A stretch of DNA of 63,399 nucleotides from an uncultured Akkermansia sp. (GCA_947589295.1 CANQBZ010000006.1:1-63399), one strand, 5' to 3'; shown: positions 48,844 through 58,429, counted from the stretch's first letter. The notes: generated by a model not told the origin, from the letters alone. A program made the numbers and translations.

Positions 48844-49020
48844 CGTCGAGAAAGGTTAGCTGCGAGCGAATATCAAAAGTGCAAAAAGGGCGTGACAAAC
48901 GCGATGGTGAAGGCGGGAGAGTCGATGAGGTCGATGATACCGCCGATGCCGGGGAGGAGGTGGCTGCTGTCCTTCACGCCAATACCTCGCTTAACGAGCG
49001 AACCGGCGAGATCCCCCGCC
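48768..49020. repeat. 253-bp perfect direct repeat, copy 1 (other copy 49658-49910)
   Basis: Every base matches 49658-49910 at an offset of 890. Each copy spans the 5' end of one cds-like gene, the 29-base gap, and the 3' end of the gene upstream of it. Points to recent tandem duplication or gene conversion. Confidence 0.9.
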
Positions 49021-49733
49021 GCGGAAAGGACAAAAATAACAGCGAAAAGCTCGATGGCATCCAGCGTGGGGAGGGCATCCACCGTGGGGAATTCCGATTC
49101 TACATACCAGAGGATTGCCATTCCGCAGAGGATGGTGAGGATGAAAGAGCCGATGATCCCCTCCCACGATTTCTCGGGAGAGACGGCGGGGCTGAAGGGA
49201 CGAGAGATAAAACGGCGCCCGACGAGTACCCCGCAGAGGTAGGCCCAGATATCGCTGAGTTTTGTGAAGACGATAAGGATCACAAGGAAGGGTAAGCTTC
49301 CTTGCGGATCCATGTACCAGAGAGCAAAGGCAAAGAACCAGCCCGGATAGACAAAGGCGAGGACAGTGGTGCCGACGCTGCGAAGGGACGCCTCAGCGCT
49401 CTGCTTCCCGTAATCCATGCGAAACAACTCGCAGATGAAAGCGGCCAAGATAAAAAGAACGAGACCGGCAATCCCGCTGATGAGTCCACAAGCCGGGAGC
49501 CATGGGTACACCAAACCTCCGATGAGAATGAGCCGACGATTGCACTCTGTTTCTTTCTCCCGCAACATCAGGAACCACTCGACGGCGGCTAAGTTGCAGA
49601 GCACACAGATGAGTACCGAGCAAAACAGGATGTTTTTGAAATAGTACGTCCCACCCAATGCCGCAGCCACCACAGCAAGACTGATGATGGTGGAAAAGAG
49701 GCGCTTGAGAAAAGTCTTGAACTTGTCGCTCAT
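48873..49733 (-). CDS. Phosphatidate cytidylyltransferase-like protein, copy 2
   Basis: The 286-residue CdsA-like membrane protein shares its N-terminal 25 residues with copy 1 and its last 50 residues with copy 3 (GDLAGSLVKRGIGVKDSSHL and PGIGGIIDLIDSPAF). Both Mg-binding-type Asp residues (GVKD and LID) are kept, while the His and Arg of the common PGHGG-LDR signature are Ile and Leu; I recall similar variants in Planctomycetes, so activity is possible. The order copy 3, copy 2, copy 1 on the minus strand with 29-base gaps suggests one transcript. Confidence 0.85.
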   Translation of the reverse strand: MSDKFKTFLKRLFSTIISLAVVAAALGGTYYFKNILFCSVLICVLCNLAAVEWFLMLREKETECNRRLILIGGLVYPWLPACGLISGIAGLVLFILAAFICELFRMDYGKQSAEASLRSVGTTVLAFVYPGWFFAFALWYMDPQGSLPFLVILIVFTKLSDIWAYLCGVLVGRRFISRPFSPAVSPEKSWEGIIGSFILTILCGMAILWYVESEFPTVDALPTLDAIELFAVIFVLSAAGDLAGSLVKRGIGVKDSSHLLPGIGGIIDLIDSPAFTIAFVTPFLHF

Positions 49734-49910
49734 CGTCGAGAAAGGTTAGCTGCGAGCGAATATCAAAAGTGCAAAAAGGGCGTGACAAACGCGATGGTGA
49801 AGGCGGGAGAGTCGATGAGGTCGATGATACCGCCGATGCCGGGGAGGAGGTGGCTGCTGTCCTTCACGCCAATACCTCGCTTAACGAGCGAACCGGCGAG
49901 ATCCCCCGCC
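49658..49910. repeat. 253-bp perfect direct repeat, copy 2
   Basis: Identical to 48768-49020. The matching region at the start of copy 3 (about 50570-50638) is similar but not identical. Confidence 0.9.
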
Positions 49911-50638
49911 ACGGAGATGAAATAAACCACGACAGCGCTTATGATGGCAAACCACATGGGATATTCCGGCTCGACAAATCGGATGAGCATTACCGCGCTG
50001 AGGGTAGTGAGGATCAGAGAGCCGATGAATCCCTCCCACGATTTCTTGGGAGAGACGGTCGGGCTGAAAGGACGCGAGATGAAACGGCGTCCGACAAGAA
50101 CCCCGCAGAGGTAGGCCCAGATGTCGCTGAGTTTGGTGATGACCACAATCGTCACAAGGATGGGCAGGTCATAATGCGGCTCCATATAACCGAGAGCAAA
50201 GGCAAGGAACCAGCCCGGATAGACAAAGGCGAAAACAGTGGTGCCGACGCTGCGGAGAGCCGCCTCAGCGCTCTGCTTACCGTAATCCATGCGAAATAAT
50301 TCACAAATGACAGCAGTCAGGATAAAAAGGACGAGACAGGCAATCACAACCGGGAACACGAGGACGGGGAGTTGAGTTTGGGTATAAATTAAAGCCGCGA
50401 TCCAGGGGTACACCAACCCTCCGATGAGGATGAGCCAACGATTGCACTCGGTCTTCTTCTCCCGCAACATCAGGAACCACTCGACGGCAGCCAGGTTGCA
50501 GAGCACGCAGATGAGCGCCGCGCAGTACCATGTGTTTTCAAAATAGTACGTCCCTCCCAACGCCGCCGCCGCCACAGCAAGACTGATGATGGTGGAAAAG
50601 AGACGCTTGAGAAAAGTCTTCAGCTTGTCGTTCATCAT
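49763..50638 (-). CDS. Phosphatidate cytidylyltransferase-like protein, copy 3
   Basis: The 291-residue protein is the first of the three tandem CdsA-like genes in transcription order. It has the same helix pattern and the same C-terminus as copy 2, with GVKDSSHLLPGIGG and IIDLID. The middle part (about 70-220) differs from the others, so ends are conserved or converted while the centres have drifted. Two adjacent ATGs (50638, 50635) are possible starts. If one copy provides the essential cell function, this one or copy 2 is the likelier. Confidence 0.85.
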   Translation of the reverse strand: MMNDKLKTFLKRLFSTIISLAVAAAALGGTYYFENTWYCAALICVLCNLAAVEWFLMLREKKTECNRWLILIGGLVYPWIAALIYTQTQLPVLVFPVVIACLVLFILTAVICELFRMDYGKQSAEAALRSVGTTVFAFVYPGWFLAFALGYMEPHYDLPILVTIVVITKLSDIWAYLCGVLVGRRFISRPFSPTVSPKKSWEGFIGSLILTTLSAVMLIRFVEPEYPMWFAIISAVVVYFISVAGDLAGSLVKRGIGVKDSSHLLPGIGGIIDLIDSPAFTIAFVTPFLHF

Positions 50639-50665
50639 GGTGGAGAGGCTAATGCCGAGTGGGGT

Positions 50666-52315
50666 TTAGTGGGCGCATCCCGGACATGCCCAGCCAGCAC
50701 GAATATCCGCGAAGAAGTCATGCCCCTTGTCGTCCACGAGGATGTAGGCAGGGAAATCTTTGACGGTGATCTTCCAGATGGCTTCCATGCCGAGCTCGGG
50801 GTACTCCAAGCACTCGATGGATGTGATGCAGTTTTTCGCGAGATCAGCCGCCACGCCGCCGATGGAGCCGAGATAGAAGCCGCCGTGCTTCTGACAGGAG
50901 TCCGTGACGGCTTGAGAGCGATTGCCCTTGGCGATCATGATGAGGCTGCCGCCGTGAGATTGGAAGAGTTCTACGTACGAGTCCATACGCCCCGCCGTGG
51001 TGGGCCCGAAGGAGCCCGAGGGATATCCTTCCGGCGTTTTGGCCGGTCCGGCGTAGTAGATGGGGTGATTCTTGATGTAGTCGGGCAAGTCCTGCCCGGC
51101 GTCCAGACGCTCCTTGAGCTTGGCATGCGCTATGTCGCGTCCCACGATGATGGTGCCGGTGAGCGAAAGTCGCGTCTTGACCGGGTATTGAGAAAGTTCC
51201 GCAAGCACCTCCTTCATCGGTCGGTCGAGGTTGATGGGTACGCCGGCGCTCTTGGCCTCGCGCAGCTCGGCGGGGATGTACTTGCCGGGGTCGTACTCCA
51301 GCTCCTCGATGAAGATGCCTTCCGGGGTGATTTTAGCTTTGACATTGCGGTCCGCTGAGCAAGAGACGCCGAGAGCCACTGGGCAGGAGGCGCCATGTCT
51401 CGGCAAGCGCACCACACGCACATCCAAAGCGAACCACTTGCCGCCAAATTGGGCGCCAAGCCCCAGTCTCTCCGCTTCAGCCTTCAGCTCGGCTTCCAGC
51501 TCCAAGTCACGGAAAGCGCGACCGTGCTCATTGCCGGTGGTGGGTAGGTTGTCGTAATACTTGGCGGAGGCGAGCTTCACGGTTTTGAGGCAGAGCTCCG
51601 CGCTCGTGCCGCCGACGACAAAGGCGACGTGGTAGGGCGGGCAGGCAGCTGTGCCGAGCGTACTCATCTTCTCCACCATGAACTTCTTGAGCGAGGCGGG
51701 GTTGAGCAGGGCCTTTGTCTCCTGGTACAAGTAAGTTTTATTTGCTGATCCGCCGCCCTTGGCGATGAAGAGGAACTCGTACTCCATCCCATGGTTGGTG
51801 GCAAAGAGGTCGATTTGGGCGGGCAGATTGGTGCCCGTATTGACCTCGCGGTACATATCCAGAGCAACATTTTGCGAATACCTTAAGTTATTTTTAGTGT
51901 AGCAATCGTAAGCGCCGCGAGATATCCACTCCGCGTCATTGCAGCCGGTCCACACCTGTTGCCCCTTTTTACCCACGCAGATGGCGGTGCCGGTATCCTG
52001 GCAAAGCGGGAGCACACCCAGTGCTGCTACTTCAGCATTTCTCAGCAGGGTGAGAGCTACACTCTTATCATTTTCCGAAGCTTCCGGGTCGCTCAGGATG
52101 CCCTGTACCATCTTCAAGTGTTCCGGCCGCAGGAAGAAAGCCACATCGTGCCAGGCGGTTTCGGCAAGCAGACGCAGCCCTTCCGGCTCCACATTGAGCA
52201 TGGGGCGTCCTTCATAGTTGCTCACACTCACATGATCTTTGGTAAGCAGACGGTATTTAGTGCGGTCTTCCCCCACGGGGAACATCTCTTGGTAAACAAA
52301 AGGAGGCGTTGCCAT
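50666..52315 (-). CDS. Fumarate hydratase, class I
   Basis: The 549-residue enzyme interconverts fumarate and malate in the citric acid cycle, using an oxygen-sensitive [4Fe-4S] cluster. Alpha and beta parts are in one chain, as in E. coli FumA/FumB. Visible segments are [10 protein letters not shown] with a cluster Cys, [20 protein letters not shown], and in the beta part [19 protein letters not shown] and [15 protein letters not shown] 52315 is used, with GAGAGGG before it; the frame extends upstream without support. A fermentative or fumarate-respiring gut lifestyle would fit. Confidence 0.95.
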   Translation of the reverse strand: MATPPFVYQEMFPVGEDRTKYRLLTKDHVSVSNYEGRPMLNVEPEGLRLLAETAWHDVAFFLRPEHLKMVQGILSDPEASENDKSVALTLLRNAEVAALGVLPLCQDTGTAICVGKKGQQVWTGCNDAEWISRGAYDCYTKNNLRYSQNVALDMYREVNTGTNLPAQIDLFATNHGMEYEFLFIAKGGGSANKTYLYQETKALLNPASLKKFMVEKMSTLGTAACPPYHVAFVVGGTSAELCLKTVKLASAKYYDNLPTTGNEHGRAFRDLELEAELKAEAERLGLGAQFGGKWFALDVRVVRLPRHGASCPVALGVSCSADRNVKAKITPEGIFIEELEYDPGKYIPAELREAKSAGVPINLDRPMKEVLAELSQYPVKTRLSLTGTIIVGRDIAHAKLKERLDAGQDLPDYIKNHPIYYAGPAKTPEGYPSGSFGPTTAGRMDSYVELFQSHGGSLIMIAKGNRSQAVTDSCQKHGGFYLGSIGGVAADLAKNCITSIECLEYPELGMEAIWKITVKDFPAYILVDDKGHDFFADIRAGWACPGCAH

Positions 52316-52455
52316 AACGCCCTCTCTTGTACCACGCTTTACCGTGCAAAGCGAGCAAAAAATCGTTCTGTGCTTGAGCAAGCGCCTGCCCGGCAAGGAG
52401 AAGTACGCTCGGTATTATCGGTCGTTCCCCTCCCCGCGTGTTTGTCTCACGCAGT

Positions 52456-52872
52456 TTAGAGTGGGGTAACGCCTTTCTTGAGGATGATATTGCCGTACTT
52501 GGCGGACTCGCCGGAGATGACGACGGCGTAGGCCGCTCGGGCGCGTTCGTAAAAAGCGAAGCGTTCGATGCGTTCAATCGGCCCTTCGTAGCAAAGGGCA
52601 TTGCGATAGCCGAGCTCAACGGCCGGGTCGAGGGAGTCGCCGGGCACAGGAGCCATCATCAGCACAGGCGTTGCGTAAGCATCCAGCTCGAAGAGCGGGG
52701 CGATGCCGGCCAGTAAGCTGGCGGCGCTCACACCGTCCGCACGCACCACGCGAGGGTGCAGCGCATGTCCCGGGAAATGAGCATCGGAGATGACGAGCTC
52801 ATCCCCATGGCCCATCTCCGCCAAGTATTTGAGCAAGAGCGGTGAAATGACAGGAGAAATACCTTTTAACAT
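52456..52872 (-). CDS. fucU: L-fucose mutarotase (RbsD/FucU family)
   Basis: The 138-residue protein interconverts the alpha and beta anomers of a sugar, most likely L-fucose. Family features are [35 protein letters not shown] at the start, where His21 and Asp30 are catalytic candidates, and [10 protein letters not shown] at the end. Fucose use fits growth on mucin glycans. RbsD (ribose) is the alternative; the AHFPGH segment favours FucU. The gene stands alone between fumarase and pilT with no other fucose genes nearby. Confidence 0.85.
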   Translation of the reverse strand: MLKGISPVISPLLLKYLAEMGHGDELVISDAHFPGHALHPRVVRADGVSAASLLAGIAPLFELDAYATPVLMMAPVPGDSLDPAVELGYRNALCYEGPIERIERFAFYERARAAYAVVISGESAKYGNIILKKGVTPL

Positions 52873-52911
52873 GGTGAAAGAAACGCAGGGTTCAAGGGAA
52901 AGAGGGGAGTG

Positions 52912-54006
52912 TCATGCACCGCCGGCATTGGCCATGGCGGCATCGTCCGGCGGCAAAAAGTTTTTGAAGCGCGCCTTATCGATGGCTTTCATATAGGCTT
53001 CCTGCGGGGAGACGATGCCTTGCTGCAGCTTTTGCCAGATGGCATCGTCCATAAATTGCATGCCCAGAGACTTGCCGCCCACAATGACATCCGCCAGTTT
53101 TTGGGTGGCGCCCTCGCGGATGATGGCGCTCACGGCAGGGGTGGCGAAAAGAATCTCATTCACGGCAACGCGCCCCGGTTGGTCGCAGCGTTTCATGAGC
53201 AGCTGGGCCACCACCCCGCGTAGAGAACCGGCCAGCATCGTGCGCGCCTGGGCTTGCTGCTCGGCGGGGAAAACGTCAATGATGCGGTCCACCGTTTTGC
53301 GAGCGTTGTTGGTGTGCAGCGTGCCAAAGACGAGCAGACCGGTTTCTGCAGCAGTGAGGGCGAGCGAAATCGTTTCCAAATCGCGCATTTCGCCCACGAG
53401 AACAATATCCGTATCTTCACGCAGGGAGGCGCGCAGACCGTCCGCGAATGAGGCGCAGTTGGTTGGCACTTCGCGCTGGGTGATGATGCTCTTTTTGGAG
53501 GGGTGGACGAACTCGATAGGTTCCTCCACGGTGATGATGTGGCGGGTGAAGTTGCAGTTGATGTAGTCAATGAGAGCGGCGAGAGTCGTCGATTTGCCGG
53601 AACCGGTTGGGCCGGTGATGAGCACGAGGCCTGCGCGCATTTCGGCCAGCCGCTTGATTTGCTCGGGCACGTTGAGTTCCTCAAGCGTCAGGATTTTCGT
53701 GGGGATGATACGGAACACGCAGCAGTAGCCGCGCTGTTGCTTCATATAATTGCAGCGGAAACGCGAGGTGCTGTCCATTTCGTAAGCAAAGTCAGCATCC
53801 CCACTCTTCTCGTAATTCTCCCAAACTTTTGGGGCGCAGATGGGCTGCATGAGCTCGACCATGTCCTCGTGGGTGAGGACGTGCTCCGAGATGGGGGTGA
53901 TATCGCCGTGCACGCGAATTTTAGGAGGCTGGCCCTCCGAGAGGTGCAGGTCAGAGCCGCCGCGTTCGATGAGTTCCTGAAAGTAGGTATGAATCTTGGG
54001 GTCCAT
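52912..54006 (-). CDS. pilT: Type IV pilus retraction ATPase PilT
   Basis: The 364-residue hexameric ATPase drives pilus disassembly. It has the PilT N-domain (about 1-100; SDLHLSEGQPPKIRVHGD), Walker A GPTGSGKST, the Asp box ITVEEPIEFVH, Walker B ILVGEMRDLETI-like VLVGEMRDLET, and the His box FGTLHTNNA. The AIRNLIRE retraction motif region corresponds to VSAIIREGATQKL. It is preceded by a paralogue 27 bases upstream on the same strand. Length and motifs are normal. Confidence 0.95.
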   Translation of the reverse strand: MDPKIHTYFQELIERGGSDLHLSEGQPPKIRVHGDITPISEHVLTHEDMVELMQPICAPKVWENYEKSGDADFAYEMDSTSRFRCNYMKQQRGYCCVFRIIPTKILTLEELNVPEQIKRLAEMRAGLVLITGPTGSGKSTTLAALIDYINCNFTRHIITVEEPIEFVHPSKKSIITQREVPTNCASFADGLRASLREDTDIVLVGEMRDLETISLALTAAETGLLVFGTLHTNNARKTVDRIIDVFPAEQQAQARTMLAGSLRGVVAQLLMKRCDQPGRVAVNEILFATPAVSAIIREGATQKLADVIVGGKSLGMQFMDDAIWQKLQQGIVSPQEAYMKAIDKARFKNFLPPDDAAMANAGGA

Positions 54007-54033
54007 AGATGGGAAAAGGTGAGGTGAGGCAGG

Positions 54034-55437
54034 TCAGGCTGGAGAAGATTCCGGGTGATCGTGGAGGAAGCGCTCCATAGTGACTTTGTCAGTACTGCGC
54101 GTGTTGCACTCTTCCGCGCTGATGAGTCCCTTGAGGTAGAGCTCCTGCAGGGAGTCGTCCATGAGTCGCATGCCGATGGCTTTGCCCGTTTGGATGATGC
54201 CCGGAATCATGAAAGTCTTGCCTTCGCGGATGCAGTTGGCAATGGCGGCGTTGTTGACGAGCATTTCAAGCGCCATGACGCGACCGGAGCCGTCTTTCTT
54301 CGGGATGAGCTGCTGAGAAAGCACGCCACGCAAAGACTCGGACACCATAATGCGGATGTGTTCACGCTCATCCACCGGGAACGCATCCAAAATACGGTCG
54401 ATCGTGCGGGCGGCGGACCCGGTGTGCAGCGTACCGAGCACCAGGTGCCCCGTTTCGGCTGCAGTGAGCGCGAGCGAAATCGTCTCCAAATTACGCATCT
54501 CGCCCACCATGATGACATCCGGGTCTTCGCGCAGCGCCGCGCGCAAGGCTCGTCCAAAAGATTCGGTATGATGGTGCACTTCGCGTTGGTTCACTTGGCA
54601 GCCGGCGGGCTCAAAAACAGCTTCAATGGGGTCTTCCAGCGTGATGATGTGGTCGTGGCGATCCTCGTTGATGAATTGGATGATGCTGGCAAGGGTAGTG
54701 GACTTGCCGGAGCCCACGGCGCCCGTCACGAGAATCAGGCCATTGGTGAAGCGGGTGAGGGGTTTGATGTATTCCTCCGGCAGGTTGATCTCGCTCATGG
54801 TGCGGATTTTGCTGTTGATGATACGGAAGCAAATGTCGTAGCCCAAACGCTGCTGCACCACAGAAGCGCGGTAGCGACCGTGCTCATTGGCATAGGCAAA
54901 GTCGGCATCGCCGATTTCCTTGAGATGCTGCCACTCTTCCTCGCCTAAAAAGCTTTCCGTGAGAGCTTGCGTATCCTCTTTCGTGAGCACCGGAGCTCCC
55001 TGCCAGATGGGCTGCAGGGTTCCAAAACGTCGCCATGTGGGCGGACAGGCTGTGGGCAAGTGAATGTCCGAGCAACCGCAGTCAAGCCCCTGCTGCAGAT
55101 AAGTGTCTACCGTGAGCGAGACCACCACCATGAGCGGTCCGACCTCCTGTTTGTACAGGTAAGCATGGTATTTGCCGCCGGGACCGGAAAAAATGAAGTC
55201 CACGGCCGATTGTTCATCCAGAATGGCGCGTTGCTCCGGGCTGGCGCAGCTTTCCACAAGCGCCTCCACGTTTTCGGCCGTCAGCGCCGGGGCGTCATCC
55301 GTTATCGGGATGTACTCCGCGCTTTTCATCCAATATGGCTGCAAGCCCGTGCCTAAGTACAGCGCGGGACTCAGAATCGTGCGACCAAGCTCCAGATAGC
55401 GGTCAATATGAGTGAAGATGGGGGGTGTGTCGCTCAT
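54034..55437 (-). CDS. PilT-like ATPase with an extra N-terminal domain
   Basis: This 467-residue paralogue has an intact ATPase core: Walker A GAVGSGKST, ITLEDPIEAVF, VIMVGEMRNLET, LGTLHTGSA. Ahead of the normal N-domain (about 120-215; CGCSDIHLPTACPPTWRRFG) lies a further block of about 110 residues (YLGTGLQPYW, LVESCASPEQRAIL, VDFIFSGPGGKYHAYLY) that reads like a second, decayed N-domain. I start at ATG 55437 because TATGGT of the promoter covers the earlier ATG at 55464. It probably works with PilT in retraction, like PilU; a regulatory role of the extra domain is a guess. Confidence 0.88.
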   Translation of the reverse strand: MSDTPPIFTHIDRYLELGRTILSPALYLGTGLQPYWMKSAEYIPITDDAPALTAENVEALVESCASPEQRAILDEQSAVDFIFSGPGGKYHAYLYKQEVGPLMVVVSLTVDTYLQQGLDCGCSDIHLPTACPPTWRRFGTLQPIWQGAPVLTKEDTQALTESFLGEEEWQHLKEIGDADFAYANEHGRYRASVVQQRLGYDICFRIINSKIRTMSEINLPEEYIKPLTRFTNGLILVTGAVGSGKSTTLASIIQFINEDRHDHIITLEDPIEAVFEPAGCQVNQREVHHHTESFGRALRAALREDPDVIMVGEMRNLETISLALTAAETGHLVLGTLHTGSAARTIDRILDAFPVDEREHIRIMVSESLRGVLSQQLIPKKDGSGRVMALEMLVNNAAIANCIREGKTFMIPGIIQTGKAIGMRLMDDSLQELYLKGLISAEECNTRSTDKVTMERFLHDHPESSPA

Positions 55438-55459
55438 AGATTTTTCAGTTTCTGTGTTT

Positions 55460-55488
55460 ACCATAATTTACCCGTCATGGCGAGACAA
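55460..55488 (-). promoter_or_regulatory. Promoter of the pilT-paralogue/pilT genes
   Basis: Minus-strand TTGTCT (55488-55483), 17-base spacer, TATGGT (55465-55460). The -10 box contains the upstream ATG 55464, so translation should begin at 55437. The 200 bases up to the divergent promoter hold no gene. Confidence 0.55.
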
Positions 55489-55701
55489 AAATAAAAAATC
55501 CACGAGAAGCCATTGCCCCTTCCGGCGTCTCTCCTGCGGACTCGATGGCGTGCTCGTCTGCGCGCACGCCGTGGCAGACTTGCCGGTTGATGCGCCATAT
55601 GCGGATCGATCGTGGAGAGAGCTTGCAAATGGGTGTATATCTTCGGCCGGTTAAAGCTCTTTCCTTGCGCGCTTGTTCCAGGTTGCAGAAAAGCAAGTGC
55701 A

Positions 55702-55730
55702 TTGACACGAAAAATAAATTGGGGTATGGT
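55702..55730 (+). promoter_or_regulatory. Promoter of the RlmI-like methyltransferase gene
   Basis: TTGACA (55702-55707), 17-base spacer, TATGGT (55725-55730). Only nine bases separate the -10 box from ATG 55740, so the transcript should be leaderless. Confidence 0.75.
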
Positions 55731-55739
55731 GGGGCAGGT

Positions 55740-56924
55740 ATGGGCGGACTCATCATAGCGCCGAAAGCGCGGATATTTCATGGGCATGATTGGGTGTACG
55801 GCACGGAGGTGCGTGCCGTGTACGGAGACCCTCAGCCGGGGGAGGTGGTGGCGCTCAAAGACCAGCGGGACCGCTTCCTGGGCTCTGCCATCTATAACCC
55901 GCAATCGCAAATTGTGGCGCGTCGATTTTCACGACGCAAGCAAGTTTTGGATGGCGATTTTTTCAGCCGTCGCATTCGACAGGCGATTGAACTTAGAGAG
56001 CGACGGTTGCCCGGGGAGGAGCTGCTGCGCTTGGTGTGGAGCGAGAGTGATGGACTGCCCGGCCTCATTGTGGATCGCTATCGGGATGTGCTGGTGGTGC
56101 AGACGCTCACGCTGGCCATGCACCTGCACGAGGAGGAGATCGTGGAAGCGTTGCGCGAGCAACTGCAGCCGAAATGCATTCTGGTGCGCAATGATGCCGC
56201 AGTGCTGGCGGCGGAGGGGCTGGAACAGGAGACGCATGTTGCGTACGGGAGTTTGCCGTCGTCATTCGTGGTGAGCGGGCGCGGGTTGAAGTTTGAGGTG
56301 GACCCCGGGCGCGGGCAAAAGACCGGGCTGTACCTGGACCAGTTGGACAACTACGCTCAGGTGGCGCGCCATGCCGTCGGCAAACGCGTGCTGGACTGCT
56401 TCTGCAACCAGGGAGGATTTGCGCTCGCTTGCGCGAGAGCCGGTGCGGCGGGAGTGGCGGCGGTCGATATTTCCGAGGCTGCCATTGAATCGGCGCGGAG
56501 GAATGCGCAGCTCAACGAGGTCCGCCTGGATGCCGTGGTCGCCAATGCTTTTGACCTGCTGAAGGAGGAGAGTGAGAAAGTGCGCAGCGGTGCGAATCCC
56601 AAGTGGGATCTCATCATCTTGGATCCGCCGAGTTTCACGCGCAACCGTAAGGCGCTTGCCGGCGCTCTGCGCGGGTACAAGGAAATCCACCTGCGCGCCA
56701 TGCAGATGTTGCCCGTGGGTGGTTTGCTTGCGACCTTCTGCTGCTCGCATCACATGAGTCGCGAGCTTTTCCTGCAAGTCATAGCCGAGGCGGCGGTGGA
56801 TGCGCACAGCACACTGCGGCTGGTGGAGGAGCACGGGCAGCGAGCGGACCACCCGGTGCTGCTCAATTTGCCGGAGACAAGCTACCTGCGCGGGTTTACC
56901 TTTGAGATGGCGCCGGGGCGGTGA
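55740..56924 (+). CDS. RlmI-like class I SAM-dependent rRNA cytosine methyltransferase
   Basis: The 394-residue protein has an N-terminal PUA-like domain (about 1-75; KARIFHGHDWVYGTEV, GEVVALKDQRDRFLGSAIYNP), a central domain (about 75-190; SDGLPGLIVDRY) and a Rossmann methyltransferase domain (about 200-394): QKTGLYLDQLDNY, VLDCFCNQGGFAL, DISEAAIESARRN, LIILDPPSFTRN and TFCCSHHMS with the catalytic-type Cys. This matches RlmI, which makes m5C in 23S rRNA. ATG 55740 is fixed by the promoter and the usual N-terminus. It converges with the nucleotidyltransferase gene six bases away. Confidence 0.9.
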   Translation: MGGLIIAPKARIFHGHDWVYGTEVRAVYGDPQPGEVVALKDQRDRFLGSAIYNPQSQIVARRFSRRKQVLDGDFFSRRIRQAIELRERRLPGEELLRLVWSESDGLPGLIVDRYRDVLVVQTLTLAMHLHEEEIVEALREQLQPKCILVRNDAAVLAAEGLEQETHVAYGSLPSSFVVSGRGLKFEVDPGRGQKTGLYLDQLDNYAQVARHAVGKRVLDCFCNQGGFALACARAGAAGVAAVDISEAAIESARRNAQLNEVRLDAVVANAFDLLKEESEKVRSGANPKWDLIILDPPSFTRNRKALAGALRGYKEIHLRAMQMLPVGGLLATFCCSHHMSRELFLQVIAEAAVDAHSTLRLVEEHGQRADHPVLLNLPETSYLRGFTFEMAPGR

Positions 56925-56930
56925 GCCGGT

Positions 56931-57827
56931 CTACGCCTGCACGGTGAGACGCGGGGTGAGGATGGCGCGTGTGTAGGAGCCGGGCGCTACGTGCGTGCGT
57001 GGCCACACGATGCAGTCGTTGAGCGTCACGCCCGCCGGCACAACCGCATCTTTGCACACAACACTGTCCTCGCTTACATTCGCCTCGGGGGAGATGACAG
57101 CTTCCGGGTGGATGCGTTGGGAGGAAGGCAGCTCCAGCAGGGCATTCAGATAGGTGGTGGGGGAGCCCAGCTCGTGCCAGTTGCCCCAATCGGCCACGTA
57201 TCCGCCCATGCGTCCGCAGCGGATGAGTTCCAGCCAGGTGGGTACGATGGAGAAAGGTTCATCGACCGGCACGTCCGGGAAGAGGGAGGCAAGCTCCGGC
57301 TGCATGACGTAGATGCCTGCAAATTGGTAGGACCCGGGATCGATGCCGAGTGCGTGGCGCATGTCGGTGATGAGACCGGAGGCGGGATCAAAGCCCACAT
57401 TTTTTTTGCCGTCCACACTGCGCAGAGCGAGGGTCACCAGATGCCCGGTGCGGCGGTGTTCTGCCAGCAGCTCAGACACGGGAAAATCGCAGAGGATATC
57501 GCCGTTTTGCACGATAAGCGGTTCATCCGGCTGCACCAAGGGCAAAATCTTGCGCACACCGCCGCCCGAATCCAAGGGGCGTTCCTCATGGCTGAGGTGG
57601 ACGGGGCAGCCGTGGTACTGCGGGTTCGGGAAAGGGAAAGCGCGCTCCCACATAACTTCGAGTTGGCTGGTGTTGACCAAAAACTCGGTGACGCCGGCGC
57701 GCATCAGGTGCTCCATGGTGTGGTAGATGAGCGGCTTTTGGAAGACCGGCAGCAGCGGCTTGGGCACGATGTAGGAAAGAGGCGCCAGACGCGTGCCGAG
57801 ACCCGCTCCCAAGATGAATGCCTGCAT
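56931..57827 (-). CDS. Sugar-1-phosphate nucleotidyltransferase
   Basis: A 298-residue NTP-transferase: QAFILGAGLGTRLAPLSYIVPKPLLPV is the nucleotide-binding loop with the catalytic Lys, and IVQNGDILCDF carries the metal-binding Asp. A short C-terminal part (about 240-298; ISPEANVSEDSVVCKDAVVP) forms left-handed beta-helix turns. Members couple GTP, UTP or ADP-type nucleotides to hexose-1-phosphates; a MurNAc-1-P uridylyltransferase or mannose-1-P guanylyltransferase are both possible. ATG 57827 lies two bases after the DUF4126 stop. Confidence 0.85.
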   Translation of the reverse strand: MQAFILGAGLGTRLAPLSYIVPKPLLPVFQKPLIYHTMEHLMRAGVTEFLVNTSQLEVMWERAFPFPNPQYHGCPVHLSHEERPLDSGGGVRKILPLVQPDEPLIVQNGDILCDFPVSELLAEHRRTGHLVTLALRSVDGKKNVGFDPASGLITDMRHALGIDPGSYQFAGIYVMQPELASLFPDVPVDEPFSIVPTWLELIRCGRMGGYVADWGNWHELGSPTTYLNALLELPSSQRIHPEAVISPEANVSEDSVVCKDAVVPAGVTLNDCIVWPRTHVAPGSYTRAILTPRLTVQA

Positions 57828-57829
57828 GG

Positions 57830-58414
57830 TTATGAAACGGGTTGGAGAGTGGCCTTTCTGCGGCAGCGTCGGATGATGCGCCACAGCAACCACACAAAGA
57901 GAAGCACGCCGATGATGGCCAGCGCCGGCAATGCAATAGCCAGCACAGCGCCTACGGCTGACAGCAGGTTTTCGGAGGTTGAGACGAGGAAGTTGCCGAA
58001 ACCGCCCGTTGTCACTGTGCTCGTACCGCGCGCAGCTGTGGTGCCCAGTTGCACAATGCCGGCCGCGCCGGACCCCGCGAGGATGCCGACGGTCCACTGA
58101 AGGAAGTCCGGCATATCGGGCAGCAGCCCGGCGGTGACGACGGCTCCGGCTGCCACGGCGAGCGGCGCACTCACGGTGTCCAGCAAATGATCCACGAAAG
58201 GCACATAGTAGGCGATGATTTCAACGACCGTGGCAATCAGGAGACTGCAAAAAGCAGGATCGCTGCCCACCCATGCCAGATGCTCGTTGACGGCATAACC
58301 GCCGAAGCGCACGGCAATGGATAAAGCCAGCAGAGGCAGGAATACGCGAAAACCACAGGCGGCCGAAAGCGAAACGCCCGCGCAGAGAGCCATGATAAAA
58401 GCGAGCCAGTCCAT
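57830..58414 (-). CDS. DUF4126-family membrane protein
   Basis: The 194-residue protein has four to five hydrophobic helices. The pattern ALCAGVSLSAACGFRVFLPLLAL, AYYVPFVDHLLDTVSAPLA and GGFGNFLVSTSENLLS matches the DUF4126 family, whose function is unknown. A basic tail (RRCRRK) probably faces the cytosol. ATG 58414 follows the aminotransferase by 15 bases and the stop precedes the nucleotidyltransferase by two, so all are likely one transcript. Confidence 0.8.
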   Translation of the reverse strand: MDWLAFIMALCAGVSLSAACGFRVFLPLLALSIAVRFGGYAVNEHLAWVGSDPAFCSLLIATVVEIIAYYVPFVDHLLDTVSAPLAVAAGAVVTAGLLPDMPDFLQWTVGILAGSGAAGIVQLGTTAARGTSTVTTGGFGNFLVSTSENLLSAVGAVLAIALPALAIIGVLLFVWLLWRIIRRCRRKATLQPVS

Positions 58415-58429
58415 TGATATCAGGGGGAG

